A DNA stretch of 43,307 nucleotides from Psychromonas algarum (GTDB lineage Bacteria > Pseudomonadota > Gammaproteobacteria > Enterobacterales > Psychromonadaceae). Within the stretch, counting starts at the first letter, position 1, and every line of letters begins with the position of its first letter. The position numbers were made by a program, and so were the translations under genes. The DNA is taken from the NCBI RefSeq assembly GCF_004376845.1, contig NZ_SNUW01000015.1, positions 1 through 43,307 of the forward strand. Direction: 5' to 3'. This document shows, piece by piece, positions 9,139-17,059 of this stretch. The notes beneath the pieces are model-generated. The model did not search any database. It was not told the origin of the DNA and saw only the letters and a program-made list of their open reading frames with translations.

Positions 9139-11421
9139 TTAACTACTTACCGCTAACTTCTTCTCTGCTTTTTTATTGTTATCATCTGAACCATAATCAA
9201 ATTGAATGCCCTCTCCTTGTGCATTCAACTTCACTCGGACACTACCACCATTTTGTAAACGGCCAAATAATATTTCTGTTGCTAACGGTTTTTTCAACTC
9301 TTCTTGAATGAGTCTTCCCATTGGTCGAGCACCCATTGCTTTATCATAGCCATGTTCAGCTAACCAAACACGAGCTTTAGACTCAACTTCCAAGGACACT
9401 TGTTTTTTATCTAATTGCACTTGTAACTGTACAATGAACTTATCAACAACTTGGCTAATCACTTTAAGATCTAAATGATTAAACCATATAATATTATCAA
9501 GACGATTTCTAAATTCAGGAGAAAATATTTTATTAATTTCATCCATCGCTTTAACGCCTTGTTTCTGTTCTTTAAAACCAATACTTTGTTTAACCGTTTC
9601 TTGAACACCGGCATTTGTTGTCATCACTAAGATAACGTTTCTAAAGTCAACTTTACGGCCATTACTATCAGTTAATGTTGCATGATCCATCACTTGTAAC
9701 AGAATATTATAAACGTCTGCATGCGCTTTCTCTATTTCATCTAACAACACAACAGAATATGGGTGTTTGACTACTGCATCAGTTAATAAACCGGCTTGCT
9801 CATACCCAACATAACCAGGAGGAGCGCCTATTAAACGCGATACAGTATGCTTTTCCATATACTCAGACATATCAAAGCGTAAAAGCTCAATACCTAATGC
9901 TTTGGCTAATTGTTGAGTCACTTCCGTTTTACCAACACCTGTAGGCCCAGCAAATAGAAAAGAGCCAACAGGTTTAAGTTCATCTGATAAACCAGAACGA
10001 TTTAAATGAATCGCATCAGTTAATGCATCAATGGCATTATCTTGCCCAAATACAGTCATTTTTAAACGTTGATGTAACTTTCCTAACGCATCTTTATCTG
10101 AGCTTGAAACTGATTTTTCTGGGATACGTGCAATTTTAGCAATAATGCTCTCAATTTCGGCAACACCAATTGTTTTTTTGCGCTTGCTAACCGGTAATAA
10201 ACGCATTTTCGAGCCTGCTTCATCGATAACATCAATGGCTTTATCAGGTAATTGACGATCATTAATGTACTTCGCACTCAGCTCAGCTGCAGCAATTAAT
10301 GCTTTATTTGTATAACGAATATTATGATGCTCTTCATAGCGAGAGCGTAAGCCCAAAAGGATCTGACCAGTTTCTTGTATTGAAGGTTCAAGTACATCAA
10401 TTTTTTGAAAACGACGAGCCAAAGCATGTTCTTTTTCAAAAATTTGCCCAAACTCTTTATATGTAGTTGAGCCGATACAGCGTAATTGACCACCTGTTAA
10501 TAATGGCTTTAATAGATTTGCAGCATCTAACTGCCCACCCGTTGCAGCACCTGCACCAATAATGGTATGAATTTCATCAATAAAAAGGATGGCATTATCT
10601 TGTTCTTGCAGTTTATTTAATACCGTTTTAAAACGTTGCTCAAATTCACCTCGATATTTTGTCCCTGCTAATAAAGCTCCCATATCTAATGAATAAATAA
10701 TATGATCTTCAATAACATCTGGAACACTGTTATTAACAATACGATAAGCTAACCCTTCTGCTATCGCTGTTTTACCAACACCAGACTCTCCAACTAACAA
10801 TGGGTTATTTTTACGGCGACGGCATAGTATTTGTACACAACGTTCTAGTTCTTTTTCTCGACCAATTAACGGATCAATAAAACCTTCTACAACACGCTCA
10901 TTAAGATTAATAGTAAAAGGCATTTCATCGCTTTCTTCCGTTACTTTATTTACCTCTTCAGTTTCATGAAAAACAACACTATCAGGGTGTTTTTCCACAC
11001 CATGAGAAAGATAATTGACAACATCTAAGCGTGATAGGCTTGATTTTTTTAAAAAGTAAACGGCTTGAGACTCTTCTTCACTAAATATAGCCACCAGCAC
11101 ACTAGAAGCTGTAACTTCGGTATTACCTGAAGATTGAACATGGAAAATAGCGCGTTGCAATACTCGTTCAAAAGCGATGGTTGGTTGAATATCTAATTTT
11201 TGGGTTTGAATTTCTGGCAAGCTAGGATTTGTTTCTAAAAACTCACTTAAATCAATATGTAAAGAAACAACATCAACAGAACAAGCTGAGAATATTTTTT
11301 TTATTTCATCGTTTTCTAACAGAGCCAATAGTAAATGCTCTAATGTCATAAATTCATGTGACTTTTCATAGGCGATACGGAAAGCTAAATCGAGACTATG
11401 TTCTAAAGGTTTATCTAGCAT
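9139..11421 (-). CDS. clpA: ClpA, ATP-dependent Clp protease ATPase subunit
   Basis: The 760-residue Hsp100 unfoldase feeds substrates to ClpP. An N-terminal ClpS-binding repeat domain (1-145) and an acidic linker (about 146-166) are followed by two AAA+ modules. Module one has Walker A GESGVGKT at 211-218 and Walker B ILFIDEIH. Module two has GPTGVGKT near 490 and [11 protein letters not shown]. Length matches E. coli ClpA. A CTAAGGAGCTTCT sequence precedes the ATG. It is downstream of clpS by 46 bp and convergent with infA. clpP itself is not in the window. Confidence 0.97.
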   Translation of the reverse strand: MLDKPLEHSLDLAFRIAYEKSHEFMTLEHLLLALLENDEIKKIFSACSVDVVSLHIDLSEFLETNPSLPEIQTQKLDIQPTIAFERVLQRAIFHVQSSGNTEVTASSVLVAIFSEEESQAVYFLKKSSLSRLDVVNYLSHGVEKHPDSVVFHETEEVNKVTEESDEMPFTINLNERVVEGFIDPLIGREKELERCVQILCRRRKNNPLLVGESGVGKTAIAEGLAYRIVNNSVPDVIEDHIIYSLDMGALLAGTKYRGEFEQRFKTVLNKLQEQDNAILFIDEIHTIIGAGAATGGQLDAANLLKPLLTGGQLRCIGSTTYKEFGQIFEKEHALARRFQKIDVLEPSIQETGQILLGLRSRYEEHHNIRYTNKALIAAAELSAKYINDRQLPDKAIDVIDEAGSKMRLLPVSKRKKTIGVAEIESIIAKIARIPEKSVSSSDKDALGKLHQRLKMTVFGQDNAIDALTDAIHLNRSGLSDELKPVGSFLFAGPTGVGKTEVTQQLAKALGIELLRFDMSEYMEKHTVSRLIGAPPGYVGYEQAGLLTDAVVKHPYSVVLLDEIEKAHADVYNILLQVMDHATLTDSNGRKVDFRNVILVMTTNAGVQETVKQSIGFKEQKQGVKAMDEINKIFSPEFRNRLDNIIWFNHLDLKVISQVVDKFIVQLQVQLDKKQVSLEVESKARVWLAEHGYDKAMGARPMGRLIQEELKKPLATEILFGRLQNGGSVRVKLNAQGEGIQFDYGSDDNNKKAEKKLAVSS

Positions 11422-11467
11422 AGAAGCTCCTTAGGAGAATAAAAATAAAAATTCAGTGATGCTATTG

Positions 11468-11794
11468 TTAACTTTCTTTTTCCATTGTACATTTTAATGG
11501 ATGTTCATTTTCTTTAGCATAATCATTAACTTGCATAACTTTAGTTTCAGCTATTTCAGCAGTAAAAACACCGCAAACACCAACCCCTTTATAATGCACA
11601 TTTAACATGACTTCCGTCGCGGCTTCATGATCTAATCTAAAAAAACGCTGTAATACATCGATAACAAAGTCCATAGGTGAATAGTCATCATTATGTAAAA
11701 GCACGTTATATAATGATGGAGGTACTAATTTTGTCTCTTGGGATTCAATTGTTGCTGATTCATTTCCCGTTAGTGGAGTATTTTGCTGACTCAT
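11468..11794 (-). CDS. clpS: ClpS, N-end-rule adaptor for ClpA
   Basis: The 108-residue adaptor binds N-degrons (Leu, Phe, Trp, Tyr) and hands them to ClpA. The core [16 protein letters not shown] carries the conserved H-N-D-D-Y-T/S loop used for N-degron recognition, and [14 protein letters not shown] is the second family block. An extended polar N-terminal tail (about 1-25) is expected, since this part is threaded into ClpA. No strong ribosome site precedes the ATG. Confidence 0.96.
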   Translation of the reverse strand: MSQQNTPLTGNESATIESQETKLVPPSLYNVLLHNDDYSPMDFVIDVLQRFFRLDHEAATEVMLNVHYKGVGVCGVFTAEIAETKVMQVNDYAKENEHPLKCTMEKES

Positions 11795-11999
11795 TTTTTA
11801 ATCTAATCTTCATTATGTAAGTTATTAAAGTATCTGTTTAGGTAACCGTCAAACATTAAGAAATACTCATGCTTGCCAGAAAGCCTTTGCTTAGAGTAAA
11901 GCTTAACTTTGTAATGTGCAAACAGCAGTGAATAAAAAACAATAAGGTGTGAAGCGATCACTGAATCGTTTATAAGTTCAGCAGAGGTAATAAACGATT
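11795..11999. other. Gap upstream of clpS
   Basis: About 205 bp before the possible small ORF at 12000. No cspD-like gene is present, although cspD neighbours clpS in some relatives. A weak plus-strand promoter-like pair, TTGTAA at 11909 and ATAAAA 17 bases later, is the only signal seen. No stable hairpin was found. Confidence 0.35.
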
Positions 12000-12140
12000 A
12001 TGATCGATAAAGCCACTTATGACTTTGTGGCATGGTGTTCAATAAGAAAATGGCAAGAAGAAAACGCCCAAAAAGAAGGTTATGAGTTAATTGAACGCAT
12101 TAAATCATTTAACATTAATGATAAATATTCAATCTTTTGA
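12000..12140 (+). CDS. Possible 46-residue small ORF, overlapping a convergent gene
   Basis: An ATG at 12000, preceded by AGAGGT about 11 bases upstream, opens 46 codons ending in TGA. The peptide begins MIDKATYDFVAWCSIRKW, is rich in Glu, Lys and Asn, and has no membrane helix. Its last 61 bp run antisense to the end of the gene at 12080-12667. I do not recognise it. It could be a real small protein or the remnant of a longer gene cut at its 3' end. Evidence is limited to the ribosome site and a frame that stays open in an AT-rich gap. Confidence 0.3.
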   Translation: MIDKATYDFVAWCSIRKWQEENAQKEGYELIERIKSFNINDKYSIF

Positions 12141-12667
12141 TTTGATAGTTGCCTATAGTCAAAATAAGGAGAAACAATAACTCTCTGTTTTCTGTCAATT
12201 GCAAACTCTTCATTTAACCAAATTAATTGTAATGATAACTCTCCATTAGCAAGCATCTTTTTTGCATAAGTTCGGCCACAGATAATATGTAATCGTTCTC
12301 TAGCATTACAATTGTTATATGAAGAGTCGTTAAGGCAAGGAGTAAGTTGAGGCATATTAAAAATTAACGCAGTGCCACTGTTAGCTTTTAATAAGTATTG
12401 ATCTCGGTATAACTGCCAAGTCGGTACTTGATTGGAAAATTTAAATAGCTTTTTATCTAATGCGTATAATAATTTTGCATAAACATTAAATACTTTACGC
12501 CAACCATTGCCGCAACTTTTACCAATCTCACTGATATCATTCGCTTGCAGTGGAACAAGCTTATCTAAAAACTGATATTCAGGCATATCAGGTTGATTAC
12601 CAATATACACAGCGAGGCTAAACTGAACATCTCCAAAACCTATCAAGGGTTCATTATTCAAACTCAT
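12080..12667 (-). CDS. Conserved-looking protein of unknown function, 195 residues
   Basis: The product is soluble, with no signal peptide or membrane segment. Distinct blocks suggest a folded conserved domain: IGFGDVQFSLAVYIGN at the N-terminus, CGNGWRKVFNVYAKLLYAL near 55, HIICGRTYAKK near 130, and SPYFDYRQLSNQKIEYLS near the C-terminus. The codon use and length look like a real gene, and an in-frame ATG is followed by MSLNNEPLIGF. I do not recognise a biochemical function. I recall similar uncharacterised proteins in marine gammaproteobacteria, but cannot confirm that here. Neighbours (clpS and nrdG) do not indicate a role. Confidence 0.75.
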   Translation of the reverse strand: MSLNNEPLIGFGDVQFSLAVYIGNQPDMPEYQFLDKLVPLQANDISEIGKSCGNGWRKVFNVYAKLLYALDKKLFKFSNQVPTWQLYRDQYLLKANSGTALIFNMPQLTPCLNDSSYNNCNARERLHIICGRTYAKKMLANGELSLQLIWLNEEFAIDRKQRVIVSPYFDYRQLSNQKIEYLSLMLNDLMRSINS

Positions 12668-12781
12668 TCAACTCCTCACTTAAAAATAATATTCTATATT
12701 ACCTTAATTGAGTATCAATAGAGTGTTATTAGATAGATGGTTCGACTAGTTAAGAATTTATTTATTTTTAAAAAATTCAAT

Positions 12782-13246
12782 TTATTTCAAACGATGCACA
12801 ATCTGATTCGAACTTCCCCGCCATTGTAATGATGGATCGGCTAAATCACTTTCAAACTTCCCATCAATTAATACATCAATTAGATCAACAACCTTTTGTT
12901 GCTCTGAATTCAATTCTGTCAGTAAATATCCAGTCCAAATCCAAATATCTTTATTATCACATTCCGCTTTAACACGCTGTACCAGCTTTAAAACCTCTTG
13001 TACATTCGAAGGATGTAATGGGTCACCACCAGATAAGGTTAACCCCTGCTTTTTAATACGTTGATCATTAAGATCTTTAATAATTTGATCCGCTAAATGC
13101 TCTGTAAATAGCTCACCAGCATCAGGCGACCATGTAGATTGGTTGTAGCATCCTTTACAGTTATGAATACAACCAGACACAAAGAGGGTACAACGTGTTC
13201 CTTCACCATTAAGTACATCAATTGGGTAGTATTTTGAATAGTTCAT
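12782..13246 (-). CDS. nrdG: Anaerobic ribonucleotide reductase activating protein NrdG
   Basis: The 154-residue radical-SAM enzyme installs the glycyl radical on NrdD. The SAM-cluster motif is CIHNCKGC (Cys26, Cys30, Cys33, numbering as in E. coli), followed by GGDPLHPSN and the C-terminal WRGSSNQIVHRLK. The ATG at 13246 was chosen because MNYSKYYPIDVLNG matches the family start. A TTG two codons earlier has better spacing from an AAGGT sequence, so the true start could be either. It follows nrdD by 174 bp on the same strand. Confidence 0.95.
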   Translation of the reverse strand: MNYSKYYPIDVLNGEGTRCTLFVSGCIHNCKGCYNQSTWSPDAGELFTEHLADQIIKDLNDQRIKKQGLTLSGGDPLHPSNVQEVLKLVQRVKAECDNKDIWIWTGYLLTELNSEQQKVVDLIDVLIDGKFESDLADPSLQWRGSSNQIVHRLK

Positions 13247-13420
13247 ATGCAATATTTACCTTATTAACCATACGCCTCATCAAAGTCACTTTAGCCATTA
13301 TTACTTAGTCTGGTTCCCGCCTAAATACCAAGTAATAATGTAACATTCGATGAAAATAACCCCCACTAAAACGGGTCAAGGATCTATCGTGAAATAATAT
13401 AAAAAGCTAAAAAAATAAGG

Positions 13421-15538
13421 TTATAAATGCTTCACTCGTCTTTTAACTTCTTCTTGTTTACCTTCGTTAAATGGACGTGAATCAGGACTACCTAGATAAC
13501 CACATACTCTTCGTGTTACGGCAACTTTATCAGAATCTGAATTACCACAACTTGGGCAGACAAAACCTTTACTCGTACAATCAAATTCACCACTAAACCC
13601 ACATTCATAACATTCATCAATAGGTGTATTTGTGCCGTAATAAGGTACTCGGGTGTAGCTGTAATCCCAAACATCTTCTAATGCTTTTAGATTATGCTGC
13701 ATGTTAGGGTATTCGCCATAACAGATAAATCCACCACTTGCGAAAGTAGGGTACGGCATTTCAAAATCTAATTTATCATATGGGTTAACAGACTTTTCAA
13801 CATCCAAATGGAAAGAGTTAGTATAATAGCCTTTATCGGTTACTCCTTCTAATACTCCGAATTGTTTGGCATCTAAACGACAAAAACGATCGCATAAATT
13901 TTCTGAGGGCGTTGAGTATAAGCTAAATGCATATCCAGATTGCTCAGTCCACTCTTCCGTTGCCTGTTTTAATCGCGCAAGAATTTTTATCGCTTTTTCT
14001 TGTTTCAGCTGATTATCAAAAATATGCTCATCTGCACCAAATAAAGCATTAACAGTTTCATGTAATCCAATGTAACCAAGTGAAATAGAAGCTCGACCAT
14101 TTTTAAAAATATCAGCAACACAATCATCAGCTTTCAAACGAACACCACAAGCACCTTCCATATATAAGATAGGAGCCACACTGGCTTTAACTTCACTTAA
14201 TCGTTCAATACGTGTATCTAATGCTTTTTTGGCAAGTGATAATCGCTCTGTTAATAAGCTATCAAAACGAGCTAAATCACCACCAGCTTCAAGTGCTATT
14301 CGAGGTAAATTAAGACTGACTACGCCAAGATTATTTCTGCCATCATGAATTAACTCCCCTTCTTCCTCATAAGTCCCTAAGAAGCTGCGACAGCCCATTG
14401 GGGTTTTAAAAGAACCAGTCACTTCCACTACTTTGTCGTAGTTTAAAATGTCAGGGTACATACGTTTAGATGCACACTTTAAAGCGAGTTGTTTAATGTC
14501 ATAGTTTTGATCTTCAGATTTATGGTTTAAACCATCTTTAATCGCAAACACTAATTTGGGGAAAATAGCTGTTTTACGATTTTTACCTAATCCAGCAATA
14601 CGATTTTCAAGAATAGATTTTTGAATCATACGTGACTGCCAATCACTACCTAAGCCAAAACCAAAAGTAACAAAAGGAGTTTGGCCATTAGCTGTATGTA
14701 GAGTATTAACTTCATATTCTAATGATTGAAATGCGTTATAACATTCTTTTTCCGTTTGCTGTTCAGCATAAGTTTTTGCATCTTCTATGCCCCATTCTTG
14801 TGCTGTTTTTAAATGTTTTTCATAACTTTTAGTAACGTAAGGAGCAAGTATGGTATCGATACCATTAATCGTAGTACCGCCATAAATATGACTTGCCACT
14901 TGGGCAATTATTTGTGCTGTTACGGCAGTCGCAGTAGAAATAGATCTTGGTTGTTCTATTTCCGCATTGCCCATTTTAAAGCCCTGTGTAAACATGCCTT
15001 TAATATCGATTAGCATGCAATTAAACATTGGGAAAAATGGTGCATAGTCTAAATCATGATAATGGATTTCACCTTTATCGTGGGCACGTACAATATCTCT
15101 AGGTAATATATGCGATTTAGCATAATGTTTTGCCACTATTCCGGCTAACAAATCACGTTGTGTTGGGATCACTTTACCGTCTTTATTTGCATTCTCATTT
15201 AATAAAGAAGCATTACTTTGTTCAATTAGCCCATCAATTTCATTATTTAAATGGCTTTTTCGTTCACGAGCAATATCTCGGTCATGACGATATTCAATGT
15301 AAACACGAGCTAATTCAATATGACCACTTTTCATTAAACAAGCTTCTACTGCATCTTGAATATGATGGATATCTACTTCTTCTTGGCTTTGTAGCTGTTC
15401 TTCAACCTCTGCTGCAATTGCAAACGCATCCACTCCTTTACAACGAGCGGCTCCTGATGCTTTCAAAATAGCTTCTGCAATACGTAATGCATTAAAAGGG
15501 ACTTGGCTTCCATCTCGTTTGATTACAACAGGTTTCAT
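13421..15538 (-). CDS. nrdD: Anaerobic ribonucleoside-triphosphate reductase NrdD
   Basis: The 705-residue class III ribonucleotide reductase makes dNTPs without oxygen. An N-terminal ATP-cone (VIKRDGSQVPFN onward) senses nucleotides. A zinc site near the C-terminus is formed by CYECGF and CPSCGN. The glycyl-radical loop RRVCGYLG has Gly680, equivalent to Gly681 in E. coli. The protein ends about seven residues earlier than the E. coli enzyme. GGAG sits six bases before the ATG. The promoter region has an FNR box and likely NrdR boxes. Confidence 0.97.
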   Translation of the reverse strand: MKPVVIKRDGSQVPFNALRIAEAILKASGAARCKGVDAFAIAAEVEEQLQSQEEVDIHHIQDAVEACLMKSGHIELARVYIEYRHDRDIARERKSHLNNEIDGLIEQSNASLLNENANKDGKVIPTQRDLLAGIVAKHYAKSHILPRDIVRAHDKGEIHYHDLDYAPFFPMFNCMLIDIKGMFTQGFKMGNAEIEQPRSISTATAVTAQIIAQVASHIYGGTTINGIDTILAPYVTKSYEKHLKTAQEWGIEDAKTYAEQQTEKECYNAFQSLEYEVNTLHTANGQTPFVTFGFGLGSDWQSRMIQKSILENRIAGLGKNRKTAIFPKLVFAIKDGLNHKSEDQNYDIKQLALKCASKRMYPDILNYDKVVEVTGSFKTPMGCRSFLGTYEEEGELIHDGRNNLGVVSLNLPRIALEAGGDLARFDSLLTERLSLAKKALDTRIERLSEVKASVAPILYMEGACGVRLKADDCVADIFKNGRASISLGYIGLHETVNALFGADEHIFDNQLKQEKAIKILARLKQATEEWTEQSGYAFSLYSTPSENLCDRFCRLDAKQFGVLEGVTDKGYYTNSFHLDVEKSVNPYDKLDFEMPYPTFASGGFICYGEYPNMQHNLKALEDVWDYSYTRVPYYGTNTPIDECYECGFSGEFDCTSKGFVCPSCGNSDSDKVAVTRRVCGYLGSPDSRPFNEGKQEEVKRRVKHL

Positions 15539-15563
15539 ACATTACTCCATGAATAGTTATTAG

Positions 15564-15579
15564 ACACAATATCTAGTGG
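15564..15579 (-). promoter_or_regulatory. Predicted NrdR box 1
   Basis: ACACAATATCTAGTGG resembles the NrdR box pattern (ACAC-N-ATAT-N-T-N-GTGT). It overlaps the predicted nrdD transcription start. A weaker copy begins 32 bases away at 15596, and paired boxes about three helical turns apart are what NrdR-regulated promoters usually show. Confidence 0.6.
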
Positions 15580-15585
15580 GGTTGG

Positions 15586-15591
15586 ACTATA
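15586..15591 (-). promoter_or_regulatory. Predicted nrdD -10 element
   Basis: Read on the minus strand this is TATAGT, five of six matches to the consensus. It predicts a start near 15579, which places the FNR box centre at about -41, the class II activator position. Confidence 0.6.
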
Positions 15592-15595
15592 CCCA

Positions 15596-15611
15596 CCACA
15601 ACATATGGAAT
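15596..15611 (-). promoter_or_regulatory. Predicted NrdR box 2 (weaker)
   Basis: CCACAACATATGGAAT keeps the CACAA and central AT core of the first box and starts 32 bases from it. It lies between the -10 element and the FNR box, where binding would block RNA polymerase. Confidence 0.4.
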
Positions 15612-15612
15612 T

Positions 15613-15626
15613 TTGATGTTAATCAA
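15613..15626. promoter_or_regulatory. Perfect FNR box upstream of nrdD
   Basis: TTGATGTTAATCAA is an exact TTGAT-N4-ATCAA palindrome. Its centre lies 81 bp upstream of the nrdD ATG and about 41 bp upstream of the start predicted from the -10 element. This fits anaerobic activation of nrdDG, as known in E. coli. Confidence 0.8.
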
Positions 15627-15862
15627 CTTTAAACGAGCAGTGCTTAATTTGTGACTGAAAAATTGAAGCTCATCATAAAGTCAATATAAAAAGAAAAAGC
15701 AATTGCTTTAACCCCCCACTTTTAAGGCTATCTAAAAAGAGGATTCCCCAACAAAAGAAGAAAACATAAGACAATTTATTTATGACGATTGTTTATTCCC
15801 TAAGAAAATAGATAAATCTTTGGATTTGATGCTATTTTTACACTGAACTTATCTTCTTTTAT

Positions 15863-15871
15863 TGATATAAT
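15863..15871 (+). promoter_or_regulatory. Extended -10 promoter for rsxA
   Basis: TGATATAAT is an extended -10 (TG-N-TATAAT) with a perfect hexamer. The -35 region 17 bases upstream is poor, as is usual for extended -10 promoters. The predicted start is near 15878, giving a leader of about 48 bases before rsxA. The rest of the 387-bp nrdD-rsxA gap (15639-15850) shows nothing recognisable. Confidence 0.6.
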
Positions 15872-15925
15872 CATCGCCATTTTATAGCTAGAAATCACCT
15901 ACTTTTTGTAGCGGAATTATTATTT

Positions 15926-16504
15926 ATGAGCGATTATTTTTTACTCTTTTTTGGCACAGTATTAGTGAATAACTTTGTGCTAGTAAAGTTTTTAGGCTTG
16001 TGCCCTTTTATGGGAGTTTCAAATAAAATTGAGACTGCTCTTGGCATGTCGCTTGCCACAACTTTTGTATTAACCTTAACAGCTGCATTAACTTATATTG
16101 TTAATCATTATTTGTTGGTGCCATTAGGCTTGCAATATCTGCAAACGATGGGGTTCATTTTGGTTATTGCGGTTGTTGTACAATTTACTGAAATGGTGAT
16201 GCATAAAACAAGTCCTACCTTGTATCGTTTATTAGGCATATTTTTACCTTTAATCACCACTAACTGTGCCATTCTTGGATTAGCATTATTAAATTTAACT
16301 GAGCAGCATAACTTTGGACAATCTGTTATTTATGGATTTGGTGCAGGAGCAGGGTTTTCCTTAGTATTAGTTTTATTTTCTTCTATTCGTGAGCGTTTAA
16401 GTGCATCAGATGTTCCTTTTCCTTTTAAAGGTTCTTCTATTGCAATGATTACTGCAGGTTTAATGTCACTCGCATTCATGGGTTTCACAGGGTTAATTAA
16501 ATGA
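15926..16504 (+). CDS. rsxA: Rnf/Rsx electron-transfer complex subunit A
   Basis: This 192-residue six-helix membrane protein is homologous to NqrE. The intramembrane metal-binding cysteines are Cys26 ([10 protein letters not shown]) and Cys114 (TTNCAILG). In Rnf/Rsx complexes electrons flow between NADH and ferredoxin or flavodoxin-type acceptors, coupled to ion movement. In E. coli the complex keeps SoxR reduced. First gene of rsxABCDGE. A GCGGAA sequence precedes the ATG. Confidence 0.95.
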   Translation: MSDYFLLFFGTVLVNNFVLVKFLGLCPFMGVSNKIETALGMSLATTFVLTLTAALTYIVNHYLLVPLGLQYLQTMGFILVIAVVVQFTEMVMHKTSPTLYRLLGIFLPLITTNCAILGLALLNLTEQHNFGQSVIYGFGAGAGFSLVLVLFSSIRERLSASDVPFPFKGSSIAMITAGLMSLAFMGFTGLIK

Positions 16505-17055
16505 TCTCTAGTATTATTATTGCCATTTTAACACTTGGAATATTAGGGCTTATTTTTGGCTCCCTTTTAGGTTATTCATCTATAAAATTCAAAGTAAAAG
16601 AAGATCCAATTGTAGAAGAGTTAGATGCGATGTTACCGCAAACCCAATGTGGACAATGTGGTTATCCAGGCTGTAAACCTTACGCCAAAGCGATTGCTGA
16701 AGGTGATGACATCAATAAATGTCCTCCTGGTGGTGAAGCCGTTATGTTACAACTTGCTGAGCGAATGGGGATTGAGCCTAAAAAATTAGAAGGTGAAGAA
16801 AAACCTAAAGCCGTTGCTTTTATTCGCGAAGATGAATGTATCGGTTGTACTAAATGTATTCAGGCTTGCCCGGTGGATGCAATTTTAGGGGCAACTCGAC
16901 AAATGCACACTGTGATCACAGATGAATGTACTGGTTGTGAATTATGTGTAGCACCTTGCCCAACTGATTGTATTGATATGTTACCTATTCAAATCACCAC
17001 CCAAAATTGGCAGTGGAACTTACAAACCATCCCAACTAAAACCATCAATGAGTAG
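16501..17055 (+). CDS. rsxB: Rnf/Rsx complex subunit B, multi-cluster ferredoxin
   Basis: The 184-residue product has an N-terminal membrane anchor (about 3-25). An Fe-S domain follows with Cys50, Cys53, Cys58 and Cys74 (CGQCGYPGC and KCPPGG). Two 4Fe-4S ferredoxin motifs come next: [12 protein letters not shown] at 113-124 and [12 protein letters not shown] at 143-154. It relays electrons between RsxC and the membrane cofactors. It overlaps rsxA by 4 bp (ATGA). The C-terminal tail after the last cluster is short. Confidence 0.96.
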   Translation: MISSIIIAILTLGILGLIFGSLLGYSSIKFKVKEDPIVEELDAMLPQTQCGQCGYPGCKPYAKAIAEGDDINKCPPGGEAVMLQLAERMGIEPKKLEGEEKPKAVAFIREDECIGCTKCIQACPVDAILGATRQMHTVITDECTGCELCVAPCPTDCIDMLPIQITTQNWQWNLQTIPTKTINE

Positions 17056-17059
17056 TAAC

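Noticed and set aside
15861-15874. TTGATATAATCATC as a second FNR box near rsxA
   Set aside because: Only the left half-site matches. The right half is out of register, and the stretch is better read as an extended -10.
16973-17059. Longer RsxC starting inside rsxB
   Set aside because: The extra 29 codons overlap the end of rsxB in another frame, lack family similarity and have no better ribosome site.
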